Both the position numbers and the translations under genes were made by a program. A model generated the notes under the pieces. The model saw only the letters and a list, made by a program, of their open reading frames with translations. It was not told the origin of the DNA and made no database searches. From contig JACMLU010000025.1 of the NCBI GenBank assembly GCA_014379405.1, forward strand, positions 62,001 to 126,000: 64,000 nt of DNA, read 5' to 3'. This DNA is from Flavobacterium sp. GTDB lineage: Bacteria > Bacteroidota > Bacteroidia > Flavobacteriales > Flavobacteriaceae. Each line of letters opens with the position of its first letter. Position 1 is the first letter of the stretch. Below, in pieces: positions 42,685 through 53,800 of this stretch.

Positions 42685-43452
42685 ATGGTACATTCTTTTC
42701 TAAATGATACAGACGCATTTTTTATAGTTCTCATTTTGTTTTTTTCGATGCTTGCAGCCGTTTGGATAGGCTACAAAATGGCTTCTAAAAACCCTGAAGC
42801 TTCTTCAATGGCCGCTGAACTCTTATCACCGTTGTTGGGATTGTTGGCTTTGCTGATGGCTTTTACTTTTGGGATGTCAAATTCTCGTTACGATGACCGA
42901 AAAAACAATTTAATTGATGAAGCCAATTGTATTGGAACCGCGATTTTGCGTGCCGATATTTATCCCGACAGTTTGAAAATGGAGTTTAAAAAAGATTTCA
43001 AATCATATCTGGATTCCCGAAGAGATTTTTATACTTTAGATAATGACGAAGTCCAAATAAATGCCTCTTTGAAAAAATCGGCAGAAATGAGTGATAAATT
43101 ATGGAGCCGTGCCAGTTTTTATGCCAAAGACAAAAATTATTTCATTCAATCGAATATGATGTTGCCCGCCTTAAACGATATGTTTGACAGCGCATCCAAA
43201 TCGAATATTGTTTTTAATTCGAAGGTTCCTGAAACTATAGTCTATTTATTGTTGGTTTTTTCAGTCATTATTTCGTTGTACATTGGTTATAAATCGGGCT
43301 TGGAGAAAAAAATAGAACGAAATTTCATTTTGGGTTTTTGTCTTCTCATTTGTACCGTGATTTTCATTACTCTGGATTTAGATCGTTCGCGTCGTGGTTT
43401 AATTAAAATCGGTGCTGAAATTGCCATAATGCAAAAAATGAATCAGAAATAA
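42685..43452 (+). CDS. Bestrophin-like (DUF4239-type) membrane protein
   Basis: The 255 residues have membrane segments near 9-28, 45-66, 185-205 and 212-230. The central part includes KNPEASSMAAELLSPLLGLL and FGMSNSRYDDRKNNLIDEAN, typical of the bestrophin-like family found in bacteria, perhaps an anion channel or regulatory membrane protein. I use the ATG at 42685; the TTG at 42616 of the longer frame falls in a near-match -7 box (TACCTTTA, 42619-42626). It is convergent with the AraC gene on its right. Confidence 0.7.
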   Translation: MVHSFLNDTDAFFIVLILFFSMLAAVWIGYKMASKNPEASSMAAELLSPLLGLLALLMAFTFGMSNSRYDDRKNNLIDEANCIGTAILRADIYPDSLKMEFKKDFKSYLDSRRDFYTLDNDEVQINASLKKSAEMSDKLWSRASFYAKDKNYFIQSNMMLPALNDMFDSASKSNIVFNSKVPETIVYLLLVFSVIISLYIGYKSGLEKKIERNFILGFCLLICTVIFITLDLDRSRRGLIKIGAEIAIMQKMNQK

Positions 43453-43475
43453 AAAAGCATTAATTATCCTTTCCC

Positions 43476-44354
43476 TTATTTCAAGTGGATATTTTGATGA
43501 CGGTATTCCCCAGGAGTCAGACTTACTATTTGTTTGAATACTTTTGAAAAGTGGGGTAAATTCGAAAACCCTGTATCCATTGCGATTTCCAAAAATGTTT
43601 TATCCGTTGTTGCAATAAGGTATTGCGCTCTTTCTATTTTCTTTTCGTGAATATAGTTTAAAGGCCTTTGCCCGGTATGGATCAGAAATTGTTTTGAAAA
43701 ATAATCTTGATTCTGATTGACTCTTTTGGCCAATTGGGTCACAGTAAGATTTTCGTCCAAATGAAGCTGCACATAACTCATTGTATCCAATATTTTAGAA
43801 GGTGCCGATTGAGAATTGTTTGATTTGAAACCAGTTGAATTCAAGAATCTCGAAATTAGCTGAAGAAGAATTCCTTGATTTTCAAACTTGAGATGGGTTT
43901 TCATTTTATCATTAAGCGACCTATATTCCTTGTAATAAGCTTCTTTCTCATAAACTTTTGGATTATCGGATCTGTTAATTCCTCTTCCAGGATTACTTTG
44001 AAGCAATTTTTTGACAAGGATTATGTCGATTTCAGTAGCGGCCAACTTCATCACCGACCTATTATTGGTAAACAATGAGATTCCATCAGGAGATTCTTCG
44101 AAAAACTGAATAAAATACTGGCTCAAATAAGAATCGCAATTCAAGTTACATATCGTAAAACTGGGAATGAGGTACAGATAACCAGGCTCCAAAGTCAAAC
44201 GACTAGAGCTGTCAGAAATATATCCGAGACCATCATCAATATAATAGAACCGATAATACGGACTGATAACATTATTGTAATTCCAATTATGATTAAGTTT
44301 CACATAATCTACATGCAATAACGAGAAAGAATATTTGAAAATACTTTTGGACAT
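43476..44354 (-). CDS. AraC-family regulator of the fucoside locus
   Basis: This 292-residue regulator has a cupin-like N-terminal sensor domain (about 30-180) and a C-terminal AraC helix-turn-helix pair: LTVTQLAKRVNQNQDYFSKQ, then FLEIAMDTGFSNLPHFSKVF with LTPGEYR. The start at 44354 is preferred because upstream codons are AT-rich and unlikely to be read. It is divergent from the GH29 gene across a 232-base gap and probably responds to a sugar such as fucose, by position. Confidence 0.85.
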   Translation of the reverse strand: MSKSIFKYSFSLLHVDYVKLNHNWNYNNVISPYYRFYYIDDGLGYISDSSSRLTLEPGYLYLIPSFTICNLNCDSYLSQYFIQFFEESPDGISLFTNNRSVMKLAATEIDIILVKKLLQSNPGRGINRSDNPKVYEKEAYYKEYRSLNDKMKTHLKFENQGILLQLISRFLNSTGFKSNNSQSAPSKILDTMSYVQLHLDENLTVTQLAKRVNQNQDYFSKQFLIHTGQRPLNYIHEKKIERAQYLIATTDKTFLEIAMDTGFSNLPHFSKVFKQIVSLTPGEYRHQNIHLK

Positions 44355-44425
44355 AATATTAGTAAAAATCGTTTTTAAATAATAAAAAATCGTTTTTGAG
44401 TAAAAAAAAATCAATGTATGTCGGC

Positions 44426-44433
44426 TACATTTG
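44426..44433 (+). promoter_or_regulatory. Candidate -7 box of the fucoside operon
   Basis: TACATTTG fits TAnnTTTG on the plus strand, 153 bases before the GH29 ATG, which would leave a long leader. A short dyad (TTTGATT/AATCAAA, about 44454-44479) lies downstream of it and may be an operator. Confidence 0.35.
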
Positions 44434-44475
44434 TTTTGGTTATTTCAAAATTTTTGATTTAAAAAAATTAATAAT

Positions 44476-44483
44476 CAAATTTA
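44476..44483 (-). promoter_or_regulatory. Candidate -7 box of the AraC gene
   Basis: The minus strand reads TAAATTTG, a TAnnTTTG box, 122 bases before the ATG at 44354. It overlaps the right arm of the short dyad. Confidence 0.35.
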
Positions 44484-44586
44484 CAGAACAAATGCTTACA
44501 TAATGTTTATTTATATATCCAATTATAGGCGTTATTACACTAAGCAATAAATCAAATAAATAAAGTCGGAAATATATATAAAAAAG

Positions 44587-46230
44587 ATGGACAGAAGAAA
44601 TGCTTTAAAATTAGGTGTATCAGCTCTAGCTGGACTCTATTTATCTCCTTTATTAGGACAATCTAAGATTCTTGATACTCCCGCTTTCAAAGGGACATTT
44701 GAACCAAATTGGGATTCACTAAGTAAATATCAAGTGCCAAATTGGTTTCGGGATGCAAAATTTGGAATGTGGGCACATTGGGGACCTCAATGCGAACCAG
44801 AAGCTGGCGACTGGTATGCTCGAGAAATGTATCAAGAAGGTTCTAGTAAATATAAATTTCATATCGAAAAATACGGTCATCCTTCCAAATTTGGTTTTAA
44901 AGATGTCATCAATGTTTGGAAAGCCGAAAACTGGAATCCTGAAGAATTAGTCAATTTGTATAAAGATTCGGGAGCCAAATATTTTATGGCTATGGCCAAT
45001 CATCACGACAATCTGGATTTGTATGATAGCAAGCATCAACCCAATTGGAATTCAACCAAAGTAGGACCTAAAAAAGACATTATTGCCGGATGGGAAAAAG
45101 CAGCTCGTAAAGCTGGACTTCCATTTGCAGTAAGTGTTCACGCAGCTCACGCTTGGAGTTGGTATGAAACTTCACAGCGAGCAGATAAAAACGGATCTTT
45201 AGCAGGCGTACCTTATGATGGTAAATTGACAAAAGCTGAGGGAAAAGGAACTTGGTGGGAAGGTTTAGATCCTCAGGAATTATACGCCCAAAATCATCCA
45301 CTAAGTGAAAGAAGCTCCGATAATAGCGCCATACACAGCCAATGGAATTGGGGGAATGGAGTAGCAAAACCATCCGAAGCCTATATGGAGAATTTTCACG
45401 ATCGAACCATTGATTTGATTGACAAATACAATCCCGACATGATTTATTTTGATGATACAGCATTACCGCTTTGGCCAATTAGCGATGCCGGTTTGCGTAT
45501 AACGGCACATTTGTACAATAAAAGTCTTGAAAAAAATAAGACGGTTCAAACCGTAGTTACCGGAAAAATTTTAGATGAACAACAACGCAAGGCGATAGTT
45601 TGGGATATCGAAAAAGGACAAAGCAACAACATTGAACCATTGCCTTGGCAAACAGACACTTGTGTTGGAAACTGGCATTACGATAGAAGCATTTACAACA
45701 ACAAACGCTACAAATCAGCTAAAACAGTGATACATACTTTGATAGATGTAGTTAGTAAAAACGGAAATTTGATGTTGAATATTCCCGTGCGAGGTGACGG
45801 AAGTATCGACGAATTAGAACGTGAAATTGTAAAAGAAATTGGTATTTGGATGAAACTAAACAGCAAAAGTATTTATGGAACGCGCCCTTGGAAAATTTTT
45901 GGCGAAGGCCCGCAACAAGCAAGTGCAGGAGCTTTAACCGCCCAAGGTTTTAATGAAGGAAAAGGAAAACCTTATACAGCTGAAGATATTCGTTTTGCTC
46001 AGAAAGACAAAAAACTTTATGCCTCAGTAATGGCTTGGCCAGAAAACGGCACTGCAATTATTAAAAGTTTAGGCAAAGAATCTCCATATCATACTGAAAA
46101 AATAAAACAGGTGAAACTGGTGAGCACTGGAGAGAAATTGAAGTTCAAACAGAACGGACCAGCACTTGAAGTATATTTTCCTAACCAAAAACCGGAAGCT
46201 TCCTATGCCAATGCATTGGAAATTATCTAG
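44587..46230 (+). CDS. Alpha-L-fucosidase, GH29
   Basis: This 547-residue enzyme releases terminal L-fucose with retention of configuration. The start, MDRRNALKLGVSALAG, has a twin Arg and hydrophobic stretch like a Tat signal. GH29 features are WFRDAKFGMWAHWG (about 53), FMAMANHHDNLDLYDSKHQP (about 137) and MIYFDDTALPLW (about 286), whose first Asp is the likely nucleophile. It is the first gene of a run with a mutarotase and a GH95 fucosidase. The likely site of action is the periplasm. Confidence 0.9.
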   Translation: MDRRNALKLGVSALAGLYLSPLLGQSKILDTPAFKGTFEPNWDSLSKYQVPNWFRDAKFGMWAHWGPQCEPEAGDWYAREMYQEGSSKYKFHIEKYGHPSKFGFKDVINVWKAENWNPEELVNLYKDSGAKYFMAMANHHDNLDLYDSKHQPNWNSTKVGPKKDIIAGWEKAARKAGLPFAVSVHAAHAWSWYETSQRADKNGSLAGVPYDGKLTKAEGKGTWWEGLDPQELYAQNHPLSERSSDNSAIHSQWNWGNGVAKPSEAYMENFHDRTIDLIDKYNPDMIYFDDTALPLWPISDAGLRITAHLYNKSLEKNKTVQTVVTGKILDEQQRKAIVWDIEKGQSNNIEPLPWQTDTCVGNWHYDRSIYNNKRYKSAKTVIHTLIDVVSKNGNLMLNIPVRGDGSIDELEREIVKEIGIWMKLNSKSIYGTRPWKIFGEGPQQASAGALTAQGFNEGKGKPYTAEDIRFAQKDKKLYASVMAWPENGTAIIKSLGKESPYHTEKIKQVKLVSTGEKLKFKQNGPALEVYFPNQKPEASYANALEII

Positions 46231-46238
46231 ATTAAAAA

Positions 46239-46592
46239 ATGAAATTTATGGTTTCAAAAAAAATATGCTACACTTGCGATCTAATTGACAACCCAGAATT
46301 GATAGAAAATTATAAAAACTATCATTCAAAAGACAATGCTTGGCCCGAAATCACTAAAAGCATCAAAGATTCTGGTATTGTCAATATGGAAATCTATCTA
46401 ATAGCCAACCGATTGTTTATGATTATGGAAGTCGATGAAACCTTTACTCCAGAACGCAAACAAAAAATGGATGCTACCAACCCAAAAGTTCAGGAATGGG
46501 AGAATTTAATGTGGCAATTTCAACAAGCACCTCCGGGAGCTAAAGATGGCGAAAAATGGATAGAAATGGAGCAAATATATAAATTGGAATGA
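46239..46592 (+). CDS. L-rhamnose/L-fucose mutarotase (RhaM family)
   Basis: The 117 residues fit the small RhaM-like mutarotase family that interconverts alpha and beta anomers of 6-deoxy sugars: NYHSKDNAWPEITKSIKDSG near residue 27 holds the conserved His. IVNMEIYLIANRLFMIMEVD follows and the MWQFQQAPPGAKDGEKW end is typical. It lies 8 bases after the GH29 gene. In this locus fucose is the more likely substrate; enzymes called L-rhamnose mutarotase and fucose mutarotase share the fold. An ATG at 46248 is an alternative start. Confidence 0.8.
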   Translation: MKFMVSKKICYTCDLIDNPELIENYKNYHSKDNAWPEITKSIKDSGIVNMEIYLIANRLFMIMEVDETFTPERKQKMDATNPKVQEWENLMWQFQQAPPGAKDGEKWIEMEQIYKLE

Positions 46593-46674
46593 TTTTTTGT
46601 GTTTTTAAGGACAACTTTAAAAAGCAGCATAATTCTTGATAACAATGTTTGCAAATTAATCAACATCATTTCAA

Positions 46675-49600
46675 ATGAAATCTATTCTAAATCGTTTTCT
46701 AAATTTAACTTTTATCCTTTTAGTAATTTCTACCACTTTTGCGCAAGCCACAAAAGCAGATAAAAATGAAGTCCTTGGGGTCGTTTTACAAGGGGGTTAT
46801 ATTAATTTGCGAGAAGCAAATGGGATTATAGGGATTCAGTTTAAGAAAGGGACAACTGATAATTGGGCTTTAGAAGAGGTGTTTACTGAAGTGTTAAATA
46901 AAGACAGTAAACCTATTCATAAATTAAAAGCGGTTGTTGATTTTAAGAAATTAAGAAATGGCTATCAATTCATACCTCTTGGGGGAGAAATTGATTTAGC
47001 TCAAGCCGAAATGTTACGACTTACAGTTGTGTCAAAAACGGCTAAAATTCTGCTGACAAAAGATTTCAAAAACGGAAGTTATAAAGACATTCCTATTTAT
47101 TCTAACTGGATTACACATCCAAAATACGGAAATGGTCCGGGAGTGATAAATCCAGAAAAAGTTCCCGCAGGCGTTGATCCTGCAGTTGTGAATACCAAAA
47201 ATTTAAATGTCAATTATCTTTATGATGATTCTTATCCAATCGGAAAACAGGAAAATCTGTTATGGTATAAAACCGGAGCTTATGACCCAACCTCAACTAT
47301 TTATGATCGTGATGGAAAAGATTGGGAAGAGCAAGCTTTGCCTATTGGAAACGGTTATTTAGGAGCGATGCTTTTTGGAATGCCAGGAAAAGATAATATC
47401 CAATTTAATGAAGAAAGCTTTTGGGCAGCGGGTTATCGAGGTGTTCAGGAAAAAGTTCCCTCCGACAATGTAAACAAAAAAATGGGCGAAGGCATTAACG
47501 GTTTTATGAATAGCGGAAATGTTTTTGTCGATTTTAACCTGCCCCAAAATCCTGATATTCTCAATTATTACAGGGATTTGGATTTAAATACTGCCGTTTC
47601 CTCTGTACACTATCAATACAAAAATGTGAATTATAAAAGAGAATATTTTGCCAGTTATCCTGCTCAAGTTATAGTTTTACGATACACCGCAGATGAAGCA
47701 AAAGCATTAAATTTCAGTGTAAAACCGGTATCTGCGCATCCCGGAAATATTCAGGTTAATAATGGCGTGGTTACCATAACTGGCAAATTGAAAGACTCTG
47801 AACCTTATACGGGTGGGGGAAAAGCAACTTATAACCAGCCGTCGGATTTGGAATATTGTACCAAAATAAAAGTAATTGCCGATGATGGCGAACTTATAGA
47901 TCATTACGGCAACGTTGAAGTTAAAAATGCAACAGGAGTAACCATTATAATAACTTCGGCAACCGATTATGACCCGAATGCTTTTAGCATCAACACAGAT
48001 GGAAAAGTAAATTTAGAAACCCCACAATTCAAGCACAAAGACGGCGTACAATTTGCCATACAAAAAGCAGAAAACCGACTAGCAAATACTTTTGGTAAAA
48101 CCTATGAAGTGTTGAAAAAGGAACACATTGCCGATTATCAGCCTGTATTTAATCGTGTTAGTTTTGATTTGGGTAAAAAAGAAGCATCAAAATCCATTCC
48201 TACCAATGAGCGCGTTGCGGCTTACGCCAAAGTGATTAAAGGAATAAAAGCAGGAGAAAGTATTTCCTATCCAAAAGCCGAATATGATATTTTAGATAAA
48301 AACTTGGAAAGTTTATTTTACCAATATGGGCGTTACCTGATGATTGCTTCCTCACGTGAAAAAACTTTACCATCGCCTTTACAAGGGAAATGGAATCAAT
48401 CGGTTGCCGAGATTTGGGGGTCAACCTATTGCATCAATATCAATCTAGAAATGAACTATTGGTTTGCAGGTGGCGCCAATCTTGTTGATAGCGGAAAAGC
48501 ACTTGCCAACTGGATTCAATCACAAATTCCTGCTGGAGCATTGACTGCCCGCAATATGTACAATGTAACCCCGTCGTCTTATCATTTGGATAAACAAAAA
48601 AACATTGTTTTCGAAGCTTCTAAAAATGAAGCGGTAGATGGAGTGTTTGTCATGCACACCAAACAATCCATCAACGGCCAAACCGATTTAACGGGTTCGA
48701 CAAGTATTCAGTCTCCGGGAAATACTGCCTTTTTGATGTATAATTTATGGGATCTTTTTCAACGCAGTCAGGACGAGAAATGGTTGTCAAATCAATTATA
48801 TCCAATATTACGTAAATCGGCTAATTTTTATGCCGCTTATCTCAATAGCAATAAAGTAAAAACAGCTGATTTAAAACAATATCCTAAAGGCTACTTTTAT
48901 ACTACCGGCAAAGGAAGATCTCCAGAACACGGCCCATATCAAACAGGCGTAAAATATGACCTTCAATTGATTGCAGGACTCTTGGAGTACACTTTGGAAG
49001 CGGCAAAAATCTTGAACATCGACTTGGGAAAACAAGCAGTTTGGATCGAATTAAGAACCAATCTGGAAAAACCGGTCGAACTTGGAACAGACGGTCAAAT
49101 TAAAGAATGGAGCCAAGAAACAACTTATAACAAAGATGAAACTGGCAAAAATTTAGGAGACCAAAATCACCGTCACATTTCCCATTTAGTGGGATTGTAT
49201 CCTGGAAATTTAATCAATCCACAAACTCCCGAGTTTCAAAAAGGAGCCCAAATTGTTTTGCAAAAACGTGGTGATGATGCTACTGGATGGTCTATTGCCA
49301 ATAAATTTTTGATGTGGGCGAGCGTACAACAAGGCGACAAAGCTTTGGAATTGTTGCGATACCAATTGGCGCAACGCACGTATTCGAATTTATTTGACTT
49401 TCACGCGCCGTTTCAAATAGACGGCAATTTTGGAGCAGCAGCCGGTATTCAGGAATTGCTTTTGCAAAGTAACTCAACTGATGTCTATCTTTTACCAGCC
49501 TTGCCATCCGTTTGGAAAGAAGGTTCTATCAAAGGTATTATTGCAAAGAACGGAGCCCAAATCGAAATGACTTGGAAAAACGGCACATTAGAAAATGCCA

Positions 49601-49761
49601 AAATTTTGAATATAACTGGAAAACCGATGTACATTCATTACGCTAAAGCAAAAAAAATGAAATTAAATATCGATGGTAAATCTACGGTTTTGAAAGCTGC
49701 TGACGGACGTTTTAAACTTCCTAAAAGCAGTCCGGGACAAACATTCGAATTAAAGTTTTAA
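46675..49761 (+). CDS. Alpha-L-fucosidase, GH95
   Basis: GH95 enzymes cleave alpha-1,2-linked fucose with inversion. The 1028 residues start with a signal peptide (cut near residue 24, TFAQ). There is an N-terminal extension of about 190 residues, longer than usual, and then the family domains. GNGYLGAMLFGMPGKDNIQF starts the GH95 part (about 225). YCININLEMNYWFAGG (about 583) has the conserved Asn residues. QIDGNFGAAAGIQELLLQS (about 914) carries the Asp of the catalytic apparatus. The lipobox is absent. It probably removes fucose from xyloglucan-like or host glycans. Confidence 0.9.
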   Translation: MKSILNRFLNLTFILLVISTTFAQATKADKNEVLGVVLQGGYINLREANGIIGIQFKKGTTDNWALEEVFTEVLNKDSKPIHKLKAVVDFKKLRNGYQFIPLGGEIDLAQAEMLRLTVVSKTAKILLTKDFKNGSYKDIPIYSNWITHPKYGNGPGVINPEKVPAGVDPAVVNTKNLNVNYLYDDSYPIGKQENLLWYKTGAYDPTSTIYDRDGKDWEEQALPIGNGYLGAMLFGMPGKDNIQFNEESFWAAGYRGVQEKVPSDNVNKKMGEGINGFMNSGNVFVDFNLPQNPDILNYYRDLDLNTAVSSVHYQYKNVNYKREYFASYPAQVIVLRYTADEAKALNFSVKPVSAHPGNIQVNNGVVTITGKLKDSEPYTGGGKATYNQPSDLEYCTKIKVIADDGELIDHYGNVEVKNATGVTIIITSATDYDPNAFSINTDGKVNLETPQFKHKDGVQFAIQKAENRLANTFGKTYEVLKKEHIADYQPVFNRVSFDLGKKEASKSIPTNERVAAYAKVIKGIKAGESISYPKAEYDILDKNLESLFYQYGRYLMIASSREKTLPSPLQGKWNQSVAEIWGSTYCININLEMNYWFAGGANLVDSGKALANWIQSQIPAGALTARNMYNVTPSSYHLDKQKNIVFEASKNEAVDGVFVMHTKQSINGQTDLTGSTSIQSPGNTAFLMYNLWDLFQRSQDEKWLSNQLYPILRKSANFYAAYLNSNKVKTADLKQYPKGYFYTTGKGRSPEHGPYQTGVKYDLQLIAGLLEYTLEAAKILNIDLGKQAVWIELRTNLEKPVELGTDGQIKEWSQETTYNKDETGKNLGDQNHRHISHLVGLYPGNLINPQTPEFQKGAQIVLQKRGDDATGWSIANKFLMWASVQQGDKALELLRYQLAQRTYSNLFDFHAPFQIDGNFGAAAGIQELLLQSNSTDVYLLPALPSVWKEGSIKGIIAKNGAQIEMTWKNGTLENAKILNITGKPMYIHYAKAKKMKLNIDGKSTVLKAADGRFKLPKSSPGQTFELKF

Positions 49762-49810
49762 AGGCTTTGTAGGCTTCTATATCCACATTGCCAAGACTAA
49801 CAATCCTATT

Positions 49811-50788
49811 CTAATATCCCCAACCGTGGTGAGTTGTTGATTGAGTACAAGGACAGTCGCTTATTCCTTGAAGGAAATCCAATCCGACGGTAATCATATG
49901 TGTTCCAGAATTAAAGGAAGCCATTTCATTAAAAGTCATTTGATAAGAATATCCAAAATAAAAAACAGACTTTTTGAACCCGAACATTGGGCCAAGATTC
50001 AAAGGTTTTAAAACCTGATCGTTAAGAAAGCGGTAAGACATTCCTACCCAATAGTATTCATCATTATTGTTATATTTTCGGTATTTGACATTCAAATCGG
50101 TACTCGAACGTCCATCACTGGCAAAATATTGAAAGAAAGCTGAAGGTTCTACTTCGGAGTAGTTTGGAGTTTTGATAACATAGCCCGTATAAACTTGATA
50201 ATTTAAAAGTAAATTAGGTTCTATTTTATATCCTGAAAACTGGTCGATATTTTTACCTAAAATATTGGCTCCATTCAAACTTAAGTAAAATTGATCCCAA
50301 CGATACAAGAACCCAACATCGAAGTTATTGTTTGACGCTTTTCTATCATTTGTAATCGCATTATCGGGATTGTTAGGACTTAAATTTGCGATATCTATAC
50401 TAAACGTATTGATGTTAAAAGACATACCGAAAGACAAATATTGTTTGGAATAATAATCTAATATGATATGGTGCGCAAAAGTGAATTTGGCTCCAGCCTG
50501 GTTGGTATTCCCATTTTTATCATTGTATAACGAAGCCCCAATTCCCGACTGATTTGCAATTCTAAAATCCGCAAATACAGATTGATTGTCCGGCGCATCT
50601 TTTATACCAACCCATTGGGTCAATCCATTGGCTCTTATCCTTAAGTTATCGCCGATTCCAGCATAAGTGGGTGAAATCACGAATGGGTTATCGGCTAGAT
50701 ATTGCGTAAAAACAGGTATATTTAACTCTTGACTGTAACCCGAAGTTAGCGTCAAGAATAAAAAGGATAGTAGTGCTATTTTTTTCAT
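49811..50788 (-). CDS. sprF: PorP/SprF-family outer-membrane protein
   Basis: In F. johnsoniae SprF is needed to export the adhesin SprB through the type IX secretion system. This 325-residue relative has a signal peptide (cut near residue 19, GYSQ) and a PorP/SprF barrel-like body that starts LNIPVFTQYLADNPFVISPT and has SFGMSFNINTFSIDI in the middle. I start at the ATG at 50788, where the signal begins. It lies 41 bases after the giant adhesin gene on the same strand, matching the sprB-sprF order of Flavobacterium. It should be dedicated to that adhesin. Confidence 0.85.
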   Translation of the reverse strand: MKKIALLSFLFLTLTSGYSQELNIPVFTQYLADNPFVISPTYAGIGDNLRIRANGLTQWVGIKDAPDNQSVFADFRIANQSGIGASLYNDKNGNTNQAGAKFTFAHHIILDYYSKQYLSFGMSFNINTFSIDIANLSPNNPDNAITNDRKASNNNFDVGFLYRWDQFYLSLNGANILGKNIDQFSGYKIEPNLLLNYQVYTGYVIKTPNYSEVEPSAFFQYFASDGRSSTDLNVKYRKYNNNDEYYWVGMSYRFLNDQVLKPLNLGPMFGFKKSVFYFGYSYQMTFNEMASFNSGTHMITVGLDFLQGISDCPCTQSTTHHGWGY

Positions 50789-50829
50789 TTGAAATCTTTT
50801 AATTGGAAGCATTCGTTTCCAGCTTTATA

Positions 50830-53800
50830 TTATCTGTACAAGGTGAAATGTCCAACAAATTCTCGGGAATCATTTTCATTTTGTAGTTTTAAAACATACC
50901 AGTAATCTCCTGTTGGCAATTCCTTGCCGTTGTATTTACCATCCCAAAATTGTCCTTCTCTATAGGTACCCACTTTACGTCCGTATCGGTCAAAAATATG
51001 GAATATCAAATCTGGATAATTAATGGTGTTTGTCGGTGTCCATCCATCATTGTCTCCGTCACCGTTAGGCGTGAACACATTTGGAATTTTAATGTCGATG
51101 AATTCAAAATATCTCGTAGCTGTTGCCACACATCCGTTTGAATCGGTAACCGTAACGGTATAATCACCGGATCTGTAGAAGATGAAAGAGTTTTTACTTC
51201 CATAATCCTCGCCATTTAGAGTGTATTTATATCCCGAACTTCCACCTGTTGTGGTAGCCACAATTTCGTTTAATCCTCCATCTTTCAAGACTAATGTTAA
51301 TGGGTCTATTTGTAAAATTTCGAAATCTGGCGTGTCTTTTTCACAACCGTTAGTGTGTCGTGCCGTTATATGATGTATTCCCGGAGACAAGTTCGTGAAC
51401 ACGTTGCTGGCCTGATAAGACCCCGAACCGTCCAATGCGTAATCTACATCGGCAGGATTTGTAATACTGGCATCTATGGTCACCGTAACGGTTAAACTAG
51501 GTGAATTGTTCAAACAACCATAATCAACAATGGCATTTGGATTCAATTTTACCGATGCCGGCAAAGGAACCGCCATTTCAGCATTACATGAATTTGCATC
51601 ACGGATATAAACGGTATGATCTCCTCCAGCCAATCCCGTAAAATCAAATTGGGTTTGGGTTGCAGTACCGGGAGTAAACGGCCCGTTGATATTGTCCAAG
51701 CTAACACTATAAGGCATTGTTCCTCCAATAATGTCAACGGTAAAGACACCATCGTTATCACCAAAACACATCTCAGGAATTATGGTCAATGGATCTACTG
51801 ACGGAATGATAAGAGTTGGCTCATTAATTTCTATTCCCAAAGTATGAATGTAACATCCATTTTGGTCTTGGGCAATAATTTCATAAAACCCTGGCTGAAG
51901 CAGCTCAAATTTGTTTGAAACGAAAAACTGGTCTAAACGTGGGGATATGGCGTATTTAATAATACCCGTGCCTCCCGAAGCGCTAATTGTTATTGTTCCG
52001 TTGTTGGCTCCATTACAGGTTGCATCTGTTGCAACATAAGTGGCTGTTAATGGAGTACTTGGTTCAGTCACGGTAATCAGGGCTGAAGTGGTAGAACAAT
52101 CCAAGCTTGACACTTGAACTTTATAACCACCTGCAACAAGTTGTGTAAACACACCTGGACTTGCCTGAACAGCAGCAGGAAGTGGATTGCCTGACGCATC
52201 TTGTAATGTATATACATAACTGCCCAATCCTCCTTGGGCTGTTGCCACAATTACTCCCGTGGCATCTCCTGCGCAATTAACAACCGCATTGGACAAATCC
52301 AGCTTAATCATCAATGTCGGCAATGGATCAATCTGAATGTCATTAGAAACGTAACTGATACAACTATTAGCGTCTTTAACGTAATAATGATGCGTTCCAA
52401 CAGCTACCGGAAATGTTACCGACGGATTGAATGTTGCAGCGTTATAAACAATTCCGTCAGCACTATAAGTATATGGAGGAGTTCCTCCAACGGCACTTAA
52501 TGTAAGAGTTGTTAGATTGTTACACGTTTGGGTAGTTGCTACAACTAAACTAGAGGTTACAACTGACGGCTCTCCTATAACAATTGGTGCCGAGGTAGCT
52601 GAACAACTGTAACCATCGGTCACGGTAATGGTGTATGTTCCAGCTCCCAAACCATTAAATATTGGTAAAGCTTGAGGACCGCTGGCTGTAGCCGGCACCT
52701 TAGACGTAGTGTTCAAGGTGTATAAATAATTTGATCCTTGACCGCCTGTTGGCAATGAAACTGTTATGCTTACATTTTTATCTCCAAAACAACTCACCAA
52801 TGCCGCGCTTGGACTTGCCGTAAACACGATAGGTGTTGGATTTGCTAAAGGTACGTCAACAAAAACAAGACATCCTCTTGCATCTCTTGCACGAACCGTA
52901 TAAGTGCCTTGAGTTAAGCCAGTAAAATTAGTAACCGTACTCCAAGGGGATACAACAGTTGCTCCCAACTCCAATTGGAATTCATACCCTCCCGGCCATC
53001 CTCCAACGGCAGATGCTGAAATAGAACCATCATTATTTCCTGAAATACAAGTTATTGCTGTATGCGTTTCGGCAATAGTCAATGCTGCATTCGGTTGGTT
53101 AATGGTAAAGTTTTTGGTCGCGCCACAATACGGACTATTGGTTAAAGTAGCCGTGATGGAATAAGTTCCTGCAGCCAAAGCATTGATTGTAAAAGGCCCT
53201 GCAGTAGGACTAGTTCCAGATGTAACTGGATTGCCAAGTGCATCGACTATTGTATAACTGAATGGCCCTGCCTGATTTGGATTGGTAGCCGTAATTGTTC
53301 TATCAATGATGGTAACATTGGCAGTGCCATTTGTGCCTCCAAAACAAGTTACATCAACAATATTTGTAATGTTAAGGTCAAAAGTATTTGGGTTGCTTAC
53401 ATAATGCACGTCTTGAATGCTACATCCTGTATCCAAATTTTCGACCGTGATTAGATAATTTCCAATATTTAATCCCGTGAAAACTCCTGTCGCATTGGTG
53501 AAATTATAATTAGCCCCAATTACTCCTGTAGTCGCATTAGAATCAGCAACAGTATATTTCAGATTCGTCGGCGTTCCTCCAATACTGCTTGCCGAAACCG
53601 TAATATCTTCCAGATTCGTACAAGTAATGGCATTATTCACGACCACATTGACTTTGTATAAAGCAATAAATGGATTTACAACAATAGGCGCTGTCGTAGT
53701 GCCGATACAACCTTTGTTGTCATAAACGTTTACCGTATAGGTTCCTCCCAATAAATTAGCCTCAGTATAAACATTGCTGGCGCCAAACTGAACTCGAGTT

